Below, in pieces: positions 37,823 through 46,240 of a DNA stretch of 64,000 nucleotides. Source of the stretch: G965230615 sp965230615 (GTDB lineage Bacteria; Pseudomonadota; Gammaproteobacteria; HTCC5015). A program made the position numbers and the translations under genes. The first letter of the stretch is position 1. Each line of letters opens with the position of its first letter. Where the stretch lies: assembly GCA_965230615.1 (NCBI GenBank), contig OZ246012.1:1736001-1800000 (forward strand), given 5' to 3'. The notes below the pieces were generated by a model. It was given only the letters and a program-made list of their open reading frames with translations, had not been told where the DNA came from and did no database searches.

Positions 37823-38365
37823 ATGAGCAATACACCCAAGGGCCGCTACCCGCACTCGTCTGCAGGCTTTACCCTGATCGAAATTCTGGTCGTTGTAGCC
37901 ATTATGGGTGTGGTCATGGGTATGGTGTCATTAGCGATCAAATCGGATGTTGATATCTTAGAAAAAGAACAAGAGCGGCTGGCCGCTATTATCAGTTTAC
38001 TCAATGAAGAGTCTATCTTGCAGGCCCGTGATTATGGCATCTCTTTTTGGGACAAAGGCTATGCGTTTTATGAGTACGATGAAGAACGTTGGCAGCGCGT
38101 GCGCGATGACCGCAAGCTACGCGCCAGAGAGCTACCTAAAGATGTCGAAGTGCAACTGATCATAGAAGATATCGATGTGGTGATGGATGTCCATGATAAA
38201 GGTGAGCCGCAGGTCTTTGTACTCTCCAGTGGTGAGATGTCACCGTTTACCGCCGTGCTGTCCTGGGATAATGAAATCCATCGTGAATTCAGCTTTGATG
38301 CACTGGGCAGTTTAAAAATGCCTGGCGATGACGATGATGACAACTTTTTAGATGATGACTTCTAA
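37823..38365 (+). CDS. gspH: Minor pseudopilin GspH
   Basis: About 180 residues. The prepilin site is SAGFTLIEILVVV, with cleavage after Gly15 if the ATG at 37823 is used. I prefer it because it gives a normal short leader, but no ribosome site marks it; starts at 37763 (GTG) and 37796 are open. The C-terminus is a run of aspartates. GspH belongs to the tip region of the pseudopilus with I, J and K. Confidence 0.88.
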   Translation: MSNTPKGRYPHSSAGFTLIEILVVVAIMGVVMGMVSLAIKSDVDILEKEQERLAAIISLLNEESILQARDYGISFWDKGYAFYEYDEERWQRVRDDRKLRARELPKDVEVQLIIEDIDVVMDVHDKGEPQVFVLSSGEMSPFTAVLSWDNEIHREFSFDALGSLKMPGDDDDDNFLDDDF

Positions 38366-38370
38366 ACAGG

Positions 38371-38790
38371 ATGCACGCTATGTCAGCACGCACTTGCCAA
38401 ACTAAACACGCACAAGGCTTTACCTTAATTGAAGTGTTGGTTGCCTTAGTGATTGTGACCATAGCCTTGTTTGGCTTGATGGATAGCAGTAGTAGCAGTA
38501 TTCGCAATTTAAGTTTTATGCAAGATAAAAGCGAAGCACAATGGGTGGCAATGTCATTAATGTCAAATGTGCGTACGGATGTAACCTTTCCAAATGTCGG
38601 CAGCCGCTCCGGTGATATCGAGGCCTTTGGTAAAGAATGGCAATGGTTTCAAAAAATCAGCAAAGTACCCGCCTTCGATGATGTGCGTCGGGTAGATATT
38701 TCGGTCGCCACTGCCGAGGGCGATGAAGACTCAGCCCTGGTCACCCTGGCCGGATTTGTGGTTAACCCCAAAGTCACCTCTGAAGAATAG
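38371..38790 (+). CDS. gspI: Minor pseudopilin GspI
   Basis: A 139-residue prepilin with cleavage expected at Gly16-Phe17 (AQGFTLIEVLVAL) and Glu5 in the mature protein. SSSIRNLSFMQDKSEAQWVAMS, in part, follows the family pattern. GspI starts the tip complex with GspJ and GspK. It lies 5 bases after gspH. Confidence 0.93.
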   Translation: MHAMSARTCQTKHAQGFTLIEVLVALVIVTIALFGLMDSSSSSIRNLSFMQDKSEAQWVAMSLMSNVRTDVTFPNVGSRSGDIEAFGKEWQWFQKISKVPAFDDVRRVDISVATAEGDEDSALVTLAGFVVNPKVTSEE

Positions 38791-38807
38791 TTAAGCGGAG
38801 CCAGCTT

Positions 38808-39575
38808 ATGCAGCAACAACAGTCCAAAGGTTTTACGCTACTCGAACTGCTGGTTGCTATTACTATCTTTGCGATTCTGGCCACCATTTCTTACTCAAGC
38901 CTGAGCAATGTTATCCGGCAACAGGAAGCCAGCGAAAAATACGGCGACAAGCTGAAAAAACTGCAACTGGCCGTGACCATGATGCAGCGCGACTTCTCAC
39001 AAATTACCTTTCAGAGCAGCCGTGATGAATATGGCACCTTACAAGCACCTGTCTCAACCCGCTCTGACCCAGATGCTTTGCTGGAGTTTTCCCGCAATGG
39101 CTGGCATAACCCGGCCAAGCAAATGCGCAGCACTCAACAGCGTGTGAGTTACTATGTGGAAGATGACACTCTCTATCGGGCTTACTGGCCCACGCTACAC
39201 CGCGGCCCACAAATGGAGCCGGTGGAAATGGCACTGATGGAAAATGTGCTGGAAGCCAAGCTAGAGTTTCGCGACCACAATGGCAACTGGCACGGTGACT
39301 GGCCATTAGAACGCAACAACGATAGCAACAAACAACAAAACCCCATTCAAATACGGATGGAGTTGGAATTTACTGACGAGACACTCATGGAGTTGTCCTT
39401 TGAAATTCCTAAACATTTAATTGGCCCTGGCGAAAACCCATTCAACCAGGAAAACCAGAATGCAAACCCTAACCCGAATGCCAATGACGATGAAAACCAG
39501 CCACAGAATGGCAATAATAATGTGCGCGGCAATAACAATAATCGCGGCAGGCCGAACAATCGCAATAATGAATAA
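38808..39575 (+). CDS. gspJ: Minor pseudopilin GspJ with Asn-rich tail
   Basis: A 255-residue prepilin with cleavage expected at Gly8-Phe9 (SKGFTLLELLVA). The pseudopilin domain runs to about residue 205. The last 45 residues are an unusual Asn/Gln/Pro-rich tail (NPNPNANDDENQ, then NNNVRGNNNNRGRPNN) not typical of GspJ. It may be a flexible periplasmic extension at the pseudopilus tip. The stop overlaps the gspK start (TAATG). Confidence 0.93.
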   Translation: MQQQQSKGFTLLELLVAITIFAILATISYSSLSNVIRQQEASEKYGDKLKKLQLAVTMMQRDFSQITFQSSRDEYGTLQAPVSTRSDPDALLEFSRNGWHNPAKQMRSTQQRVSYYVEDDTLYRAYWPTLHRGPQMEPVEMALMENVLEAKLEFRDHNGNWHGDWPLERNNDSNKQQNPIQIRMELEFTDETLMELSFEIPKHLIGPGENPFNQENQNANPNPNANDDENQPQNGNNNVRGNNNNRGRPNNRNNE

Positions 39576-40747
39576 TGGCTAACAGCATGAGACCGCTTAA
39601 ACCACACAGCCCCTTACTGTTTAGCGCAAAGCCCCGACAACAGTCCGGCATTGCCTTGGTGATGGTATTACTGATTGTAGCCTTGATCACGGTCATCGCC
39701 GGTGAAATGTTTGAGCGTTATCACTTAAGTCTGCGCCGCACAACCAATATTGTAAGCATGAATCAGGCCTATCAATATGCGCTGGGGGCCGAAGCGATTG
39801 CAATGAGCATGATGTACGACGATTACCACGGCCGCGATAATCAAGAGCCGAATAAATTCGATAGCGCCGATGAAATCTGGGCTGATTTACCCACCGATAC
39901 CTTTCCCATCGATGATGGCTTTATTACCTTTAAAATCGAAGAAATCAGCAGCCGCTTTAATGTCAACAGCCTGCTCAATTTCGACGGTACCGTGAATGCC
40001 GAAGCTGTGGCCATGTTTGAAAACCTGCTGGAGCAATTTAACATTGAGCGCCAGGTTGTCTCGGCAGTGGTGGACTGGCTCGACAACAATATTGACCCCA
40101 GTGGCCCCAATGGCGCTGAAGATGACTACTACAGCGGCCTGGACAGACCCTACTGGGCAGCGAATGGCCCGATCAGTAGCGTTAGCGAGCTACGTCTGGT
40201 CAAAGGCCTGGATGTTGAGAACTTTGACCGGCTGGCCGCCCACCTGACCGCGCTGCCACGCCTGAGCACCATCAACCCTAATTTTGCCTCACCCCAGATT
40301 CATCAGGCGGTTGCCGGTTTTAGCTCAGATCAGGCCGAAATGGTCTATCGGGTGCCACCAGGCGGCCCACCGGCCAGCCACAACGCTGAAAATAATGTGA
40401 TCGACCCCAATCAAGAGGAACAGGCCAGAGCCGCCCGGGTCGCTGATGATGAGGAAGACGAGGATAATCAGGTACCGCTGTCTGCTGTTGACCAGGAAGA
40501 ACCTGAAATTGAGGCCAGCACGCCATTTGAAAGCGTGGACGACTATTTTAATGAAATCCAGCCTTCAGCCGAACAATTGGCTACATTGGCGCAAAGAAGG
40601 CAATATTTTGATGTGTATAGCGAGTACTTTTTATTGACAACGACTGCAGAGATTGACCGAGGTCGGGTCACACTAAAAAGCGTGTTACACCGGGATAAAA
40701 AAAACGGTATTATGACAGTCGTCATGCGTAGCCAGGGCGATATATAA
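39575..40747 (+). CDS. gspK: Minor pseudopilin GspK
   Basis: A 390-residue atypical prepilin. Cleavage is expected at Gly25-Ile26 (QSGIALVMVLLIV); as usual for GspK the mature chain lacks Glu5. The large globular domain contains SSRFNVNSLLN, VDWLDNNIDPSGPNGAEDDYY, in part, and a DE-rich insert around residues 285-315. GspK caps the pseudopilus. Its start overlaps the gspJ stop. Confidence 0.94.
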   Translation: MANSMRPLKPHSPLLFSAKPRQQSGIALVMVLLIVALITVIAGEMFERYHLSLRRTTNIVSMNQAYQYALGAEAIAMSMMYDDYHGRDNQEPNKFDSADEIWADLPTDTFPIDDGFITFKIEEISSRFNVNSLLNFDGTVNAEAVAMFENLLEQFNIERQVVSAVVDWLDNNIDPSGPNGAEDDYYSGLDRPYWAANGPISSVSELRLVKGLDVENFDRLAAHLTALPRLSTINPNFASPQIHQAVAGFSSDQAEMVYRVPPGGPPASHNAENNVIDPNQEEQARAARVADDEEDEDNQVPLSAVDQEEPEIEASTPFESVDDYFNEIQPSAEQLATLAQRRQYFDVYSEYFLLTTTAEIDRGRVTLKSVLHRDKKNGIMTVVMRSQGDI

Positions 40748-40789
40748 CGTATGCGATATAACAAAACAACATAGATAAAGTAAGCAGCT

Positions 40790-42079
40790 ATGGAATCACT
40801 ACTGATAAAACTTGATCAAAACCACCCCACACAAGCCCAGTGGGTGGTGATCGGCAATGACGGCACCCCACATGCGGCAATCCGCGAGGGCTCTCTGGCA
40901 CTTGCGCGCGAGCATGCCAAACAACGCCGTATTATCTGCACCATGCCCTCAAGTGATATCGCGCTCAATCAAGTGACTTTGCCCGCCAACCGTAATCGCC
41001 GCAAGTTGCTGCAAGCCGCCCCCTTTGCGCTGGAAGACGACTTAGCCGAAGATTTAGACAATCTGCACCTGGCATTTGGCAAAGAAACCCAAAATACCGT
41101 GGTTGCGGCAGAAGATGACGAAGAAGGCAGCAAAACAACCACCAAAACGGTCAATATCCCCGTGGCGATTGCCAGCCGCGAAACCGTCGAAAACTGGCTG
41201 AGCACCCTCGAAGACTTCGAACTCAAGCCACATATTTTTATTCCTGATGTATTGACGGTACCGCTCAGAGAGGGTGAGTGGAGTGTCTTAATCGACCATG
41301 AAACGGCCCTGATTCGCACCGATAAATTAGATGGCCTGGCCTGTGATTTAGACAATCTGCAAATTACCTTGCAGGCCATTATTAATGAAATCCCCGAAGA
41401 GGAACGCCCAACACAGATTCGCATTTGGTCACATAATGAAGAAGAGCACATGGCCGACCTGGATCTGGCAATGGCGCTGGAAGTCCCGGTAGATACCACC
41501 AATACCGACCAAGCTGCCTTGAGCACATTGGCGCGTGGTTATCGTAAGGAAGATCAAATCAATCTGCTGCAAGGTGATTACAGCTACCGTGAAGAATATG
41601 GCAAGCTGTTCAAGCCTTGGCGTCTGCCTGCTGCCCTGTTAGCCGTTTGGGTCATCGTGGCTTTTGGTGCCAATATGCTGGAATACCAATCACTGAAAAG
41701 TGAAAAGTCGGCTTTGCTCAAACAGCAAAAAGATATTTACAAAAGCGCCTTCCCGGGTGCGCGTAATATTCCAAGACCTGTTTCGCAAATGCGCACAAAG
41801 CTCATTGAGCTGGGCGCCGGTGGTGAAAGCAGCGAAGGCGAGTTTCTACCCTTATTAAAACTGGCGGCCAATGAAATTGGCCCGATGGAAGCGACCAATA
41901 TCACCAGCATTAACTTCTCAGACGAGCATCTGGATATTGAGTTGTCGGTTCCTAACTTACAAATACTCGATCAACTCAAAGAGCGCCTAGACAAGCAGGA
42001 AGGTGTTTCAACCGAACTGCAAAACGCCAAAGCAGAAGGTAAAGAAGTCACAGGCCGCTTACGGCTGGTCAAGTCATGA
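40790..42079 (+). CDS. gspL: Type II secretion protein GspL
   Basis: A 429-residue bitopic protein. The cytoplasmic actin-like domain (about 1-265), which binds GspE, includes RKLLQAAPFALEDDLAED, in part. One membrane helix lies at about 281-297 and a periplasmic ferredoxin-like domain follows. GspL anchors the ATPase to the membrane with GspM. It lies 42 bases after gspK. Confidence 0.93.
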   Translation: MESLLIKLDQNHPTQAQWVVIGNDGTPHAAIREGSLALAREHAKQRRIICTMPSSDIALNQVTLPANRNRRKLLQAAPFALEDDLAEDLDNLHLAFGKETQNTVVAAEDDEEGSKTTTKTVNIPVAIASRETVENWLSTLEDFELKPHIFIPDVLTVPLREGEWSVLIDHETALIRTDKLDGLACDLDNLQITLQAIINEIPEEERPTQIRIWSHNEEEHMADLDLAMALEVPVDTTNTDQAALSTLARGYRKEDQINLLQGDYSYREEYGKLFKPWRLPAALLAVWVIVAFGANMLEYQSLKSEKSALLKQQKDIYKSAFPGARNIPRPVSQMRTKLIELGAGGESSEGEFLPLLKLAANEIGPMEATNITSINFSDEHLDIELSVPNLQILDQLKERLDKQEGVSTELQNAKAEGKEVTGRLRLVKS

Positions 42080-42121
42080 AGCGAACCGCCTGTAAACAAT
42101 TAGTCTACTGGATATAAAATC

Positions 42122-42598
42122 ATGAAAGAATGGTTTTTCACACTTGAGCCTAAACAACGCTTATACCTTATTGGCGGCAGCTCGTTTGCTGTCCTGCTTA
42201 TTTTATACCTGATGGTGTGGGCACCGGTTGCCAGCGGCATCAGCAAACATCAGGCGTCGATTGATCAAGACCGTAAAGACACTGCCTGGATGAAATCAGC
42301 CTCGGCGCAATTGCAACAGTTAAAAAGCCGACCTGGCAGTACTAGTCGCAATCAATCACTGGTATCCATCGTCGATAGACGCATTAATGACGCAGGCCTG
42401 AAAGCCTCACTCAAACGTATGCAGCCCGACGGCAAAACCAAAGTGAAGCTATGGTTATCGCAAGGCAGCTTTGATGCGATTATCAATCTGATCGGCACGC
42501 TGGAACAAGCTGACGGTATTACCGTGAGTAACTTCTCTGTCTCCCCTGCTGATGCGCCTGGGATTGTTGACGCTAGGATTTCATTGGCCCGAGGATAA
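42122..42598 (+). CDS. gspM: Type II secretion protein GspM
   Basis: A 158-residue protein with a short cytoplasmic end (EWFFTLEPKQRL), a membrane helix at about 15-36 and a small periplasmic ferredoxin-like domain ending VSPADAPGIVDARISL. It pairs with GspL. Its stop overlaps the start of gspN (TAATG). Confidence 0.92.
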   Translation: MKEWFFTLEPKQRLYLIGGSSFAVLLILYLMVWAPVASGISKHQASIDQDRKDTAWMKSASAQLQQLKSRPGSTSRNQSLVSIVDRRINDAGLKASLKRMQPDGKTKVKLWLSQGSFDAIINLIGTLEQADGITVSNFSVSPADAPGIVDARISLARG

Positions 42599-43410
42599 TG
42601 AAACGCTGGTTAGCCTTCGGGTTCTTAGGCGTCACGACATTTATTGTTATTTTGGCCGCGACCTTACCGGCCAAAATACTCACCAGACAAGTGTCCAACT
42701 ACGCGCCGATTCATTTCACTTTTACCAAAGGCACTCTCTGGAATGGCTCTGTGGAAGAGATCATTACCCCTGAAATGCCTGATATTGTGTTGGGCCCTGT
42801 TAGTTGGCGTTTAAGCCCTTGGTGCCTGTTCAAACTCCAGCTCTGCCTGCACCTGGTGCTTGAAGAGCGGGCAGACAATCTTCAGGGTAGCGCCCGGATC
42901 ACCGCCAAAACCAGCGGCGTGGTTGATGTGCGCGATGCGCATGTTGATATTAATTCCCAATGGCTAATGGAGATAGCCAATGTACCGCTCAATGCCGAAG
43001 GTATATTGCAATTAACCGTGGCACGACTGACCGTCAACCCGGATAACACGCTACCTCAAGTCAATGCCAAGCTGATCTGGCGTAATGCCACCTTGTCCTT
43101 ATTGCAACGCTATGAATTTGGTGATTACCAGATTGAACTCGAACATCAACCAGAAGATGCTCCTAACCGCCTGATGGCAAAATTTAAAGACCTCAATGGC
43201 ATCGTCAAAGTTGACGGCAAAGCCCGCTTGAATAAAAAGTGGCAATACAACGTTGAAGCCACACTCGCCCCAACAGACGCGACGCCTAAGGGACTACGCC
43301 GTGATCTCAAACAAGTGGTCCCGGTATTTCTTGGCGGCCAGCTAATGCCAGATGACTCGATTGAAATTCTTCAGGAAGGCAGTATTGCGGAGTTAATGCA
43401 GGATTTTTAA
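42598..43410 (+). CDS. gspN: Type II secretion protein GspN
   Basis: A 270-residue protein with an N-terminal membrane anchor (about 4-24) and a periplasmic beta-rich domain beginning PAKILTRQVSNYAPI. GspN is present in only some T2SS operons and its exact role is unclear. It is the last gsp gene here. The prepilin peptidase GspO/PilD is not in the window and is probably encoded in a pil cluster elsewhere. Confidence 0.9.
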   Translation: MKRWLAFGFLGVTTFIVILAATLPAKILTRQVSNYAPIHFTFTKGTLWNGSVEEIITPEMPDIVLGPVSWRLSPWCLFKLQLCLHLVLEERADNLQGSARITAKTSGVVDVRDAHVDINSQWLMEIANVPLNAEGILQLTVARLTVNPDNTLPQVNAKLIWRNATLSLLQRYEFGDYQIELEHQPEDAPNRLMAKFKDLNGIVKVDGKARLNKKWQYNVEATLAPTDATPKGLRRDLKQVVPVFLGGQLMPDDSIEILQEGSIAELMQDF

Positions 43411-43865
43411 ACAGTTGTATTAACTTAGTAATTCTATTTAGACTATTGTGCCCTGATTACCAAGTGCCCATCCACTCGGGGTTACCTCAGTGTCCCAAAC
43501 TAATCCTTATATATACAGATAGCTAAACGTTCTCCGATTGTGAGCGCCATAGATTGATTGATAGATTGTGAGCGTCCCAAACTGGAACTGTCCTAAACTG
43601 GAACTGTCCCCATATTTGCTATTTGCCTTATGTCAAACAGCCATATTCGAGCGAGCAGTGGCTACAGTGCTCATAATGGCAGTGTGTCGGCAATCACATT
43701 TTTTTATTATCTGTCTTCAAAAATACTGGGAGTGAATGTGATGCATGTCTGAATTTTGAGGGGCTTTCAATAAAAATAGTGTAAGTGTCTGTACTTGTTC
43801 TAGACATTCGTTATATTGACCATTCAATAAAAAACTGTGGTGAATAGTTAGCCGTAAGCTGTCTC
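43411..43865. other. Non-coding region with short tandem and dispersed repeats
   Basis: About 450 bases after gspN without a credible gene. GATTGTGAGCG occurs at 43536 and 43564, and AAACTGGAACTGTCC at 43579 and 43595. Bases 43433-43500 resemble 50344-50404 (CCCTGATT ... GGGATTACCTCA type), so a diverged dispersed repeat is present. No terminator for the gsp operon is clear. Confidence 0.45.
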
Positions 43866-43940
43866 TACTATATGCTACTCACCATCACTATAAAAACTTT
43901 GTCGGCTAAGTAAGCTGTATATTTATTAGGAGTCTCTGAC

Positions 43941-46079
43941 ATGCGTAAGCCCATGTTTAATAAAACCCCTTTGGCATTAGCCGTTGGTGCCGCACTCTCG
44001 GCAACGGCGCTGACGCCACCGGTATTGGCCTGTACACCCGATGCCAGTTCGCAAACCTTTACGGTCAACACAGTTGATGATAGTGACGATAGCAATGACG
44101 GCGTCACCAGTTTGCGTGAAGCGATCAGTGCAGCCAATAGTGCTGCAGGCTGTGACATTGTTAATTTTGATCTGCCTGAGAACAGCACGGTCATGGTCAA
44201 TACAGCGAATAGTCTGATAAACGTCAGCGATGATATCAATATCCAGGGCCCTGGGGCAGCACAGCTAATCATCAGCCATGTCGCAGTTCCCCCTCTATCA
44301 GAGGTTCTATTTGGCAGCGGTTCGTTGATCAGGCACACTGCAGCGGATGTCAGCCTTAGTGATGTGACTTTATCCAATGCTTTTAACTCAGCCATTGTCA
44401 GCACTGCCAGTGATCTCACCGTTGAGCGTGTGGTGATATCGGATAATCGCGCCTTTAGAGGCGCAGGTATTCGGTTTTTAGAAGGAACTAACAATAACCT
44501 TGTGATTCGCGACAGTGTCATAAGTAACAATGAAGCGATTGACCGGGGCGGTGCGCTTGATATTCCTAACAGCTTCGCCAGTGGTTTGATAGAAAACAGC
44601 ACGATTGAAAATAATACATCGCAGACAGTGGTCGGTGGCATATTAATCTTTGAGAATGACCCTGATTCTTTTAGCGTTCCGGGTGAGCCAGTCGTGCCTG
44701 ACGACGAGGTTGATTTTGTAATACGGGATTCCATCATTCGTGGCAATAGTGCACTCGAACCTGTAGAAGGCGGCTTGGCAGGCGGGTTATATTTTTCAAA
44801 CAGCTCAAATAGCAATAATGTGACGCTCAGTATCGAGAACAGCCAAATCAGCAATAATGATGCAATAGGCGATAACGGCGGTGTACATGTTTTTTCTAGT
44901 GACGATATGACCATCAACATAACACAGACAACCTTCGCTGATAATATTATTAACCCCAACCCCGCAAACGGCTTTAGCTGCAATGGTGCGGGTTTGCGAC
45001 TTAACATACTCAATGGGTCAGTGGACCTCACTATTAATGATTCAACCTTTTCAGGTAACCGTGTAGAAGGCGATTGTGCGAGTGATAGTCTTGGTGGCGG
45101 CATCTATGTGAGTGGAGGAGAAAGTAGTGGTTTGTTGTCATCATCGTCAGTAATCACGCAAAGCACGTTTTCAGGCAATGCTGCTGATCAAGGCGGCGCT
45201 CTATACATTGAAACATTTAGTAGTCTGAACATTGCGCACAGCACGATCACTGATAACACGGCTGAGAATGGCGGCGGTATTTTTTATAATGCTGGTTTAA
45301 GCGCCCTCACGCTATCGAACAGCATTGTCGCAGGCAATACCGCCACCGTAGCCGATCCGGATCTACGAGGTCTGTTTAATGCAGGCTTTAGTTTTATTGG
45401 TGTGGACAGTGCCAACGCCAGCATTACAGATACTGGCGGCTCGGTATTAAATGGTGGCGACCCTGGTTTGGGTGCATTGCAAGACCCACCGTTTAGCAGC
45501 CGAACCCAGCAGGTGCATGTGCCTGCCGCCGATAGTGCGGTGCTTGATGCCGGTGATGCAAGTTTGAGTGCCGGTGTTGGTGATACGCCATTGTTAGATC
45601 AAACTGGTCGCTCCCGCATTGTGGGTGATCAGATTGATATTGGTTCGGTCGAGCGTAATAACAACAGGCCTCCGGTGCAGAGCCCAGCGATTGATGCGGC
45701 AACGGCTCAGGTGGGTGTAGAGTTTACGCTGGCGCTAAACAACTTTTTCAGTGACCCCGATGGCGACAGCCTGACGTTTACGATTCTCAACCCAACAGAG
45801 TTGCCTGCCGCGATTATGCTCAATGGCAGCGTGGTCAGTGGCACTTTTGCCGCTGAGGATGTGGGCGAGTATACCGTGCAGTATCAAGCTTGTGATGCAG
45901 AAGGTTTTTGTATCACCGGTGATGGTGCGCTGACGGTAGTGCCAGCGGCCAGTGATAGCAGTGGTGATGCCGGATCTAACGATAACACCAACAGTGGTGG
46001 CGGCGGTGGTGGTGGCGGCAGCCTGGGCTTAGGTTGGCTGAGCCTGTTGTCTTTACTGCTGTGGCGTCGCAGGCGGTAA
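43941..46079 (+). CDS. Secreted beta-helix protein with GlyGly-CTERM tail, copy 1
   Basis: A 712-residue protein. The signal peptide ends near residue 30 (VLACTPD). A CSLREA-like start follows (FTVNTVDDSDDSNDGVTSLREAI, in part), then about 400 residues of right-handed parallel beta-helix rungs (IENSTIENNTS, ITQSTFSGNAAD). An Ig-like putative domain comes next (FFSDPDGDSLTFTI), then a glycine run, a hydrophobic helix (SLGLGWLSLLSLLLW) and RRRR. That tail is GlyGly-CTERM, the rhombosortase recognition tail. It is probably exported by the T2SS and cut by the rhombosortase. AGGAG precedes the ATG. Confidence 0.92.
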   Translation: MRKPMFNKTPLALAVGAALSATALTPPVLACTPDASSQTFTVNTVDDSDDSNDGVTSLREAISAANSAAGCDIVNFDLPENSTVMVNTANSLINVSDDINIQGPGAAQLIISHVAVPPLSEVLFGSGSLIRHTAADVSLSDVTLSNAFNSAIVSTASDLTVERVVISDNRAFRGAGIRFLEGTNNNLVIRDSVISNNEAIDRGGALDIPNSFASGLIENSTIENNTSQTVVGGILIFENDPDSFSVPGEPVVPDDEVDFVIRDSIIRGNSALEPVEGGLAGGLYFSNSSNSNNVTLSIENSQISNNDAIGDNGGVHVFSSDDMTINITQTTFADNIINPNPANGFSCNGAGLRLNILNGSVDLTINDSTFSGNRVEGDCASDSLGGGIYVSGGESSGLLSSSSVITQSTFSGNAADQGGALYIETFSSLNIAHSTITDNTAENGGGIFYNAGLSALTLSNSIVAGNTATVADPDLRGLFNAGFSFIGVDSANASITDTGGSVLNGGDPGLGALQDPPFSSRTQQVHVPAADSAVLDAGDASLSAGVGDTPLLDQTGRSRIVGDQIDIGSVERNNNRPPVQSPAIDAATAQVGVEFTLALNNFFSDPDGDSLTFTILNPTELPAAIMLNGSVVSGTFAAEDVGEYTVQYQACDAEGFCITGDGALTVVPAASDSSGDAGSNDNTNSGGGGGGGGSLGLGWLSLLSLLLWRRRR

Positions 46080-46093
46080 GATTAAACAACAAA

Positions 46094-46127
46094 CCCGGCC
46101 GCTTGTTGTGAGGCGGCCGGGCTTTTA
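46094..46127 (+). terminator. Rho-independent terminator between the two beta-helix genes
   Basis: CCCGGCCGC and GCGGCCGGG form a 9-bp GC stem with a 10-base loop, followed by CTTTT. It sits 15 bases after the first stop codon, so the second copy is probably transcribed from its own promoter. Confidence 0.85.
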
Positions 46128-46240
46128 TCTGAATAGCAAAAAAGTATACTCGAGCGAGTGGTAATTGTCTTAACTATGCCACTCGCCATTATTATAAAAA
46201 ACTGTCGGCTAAATAAGCTGATTTATTAGGAGTCTCTGAC

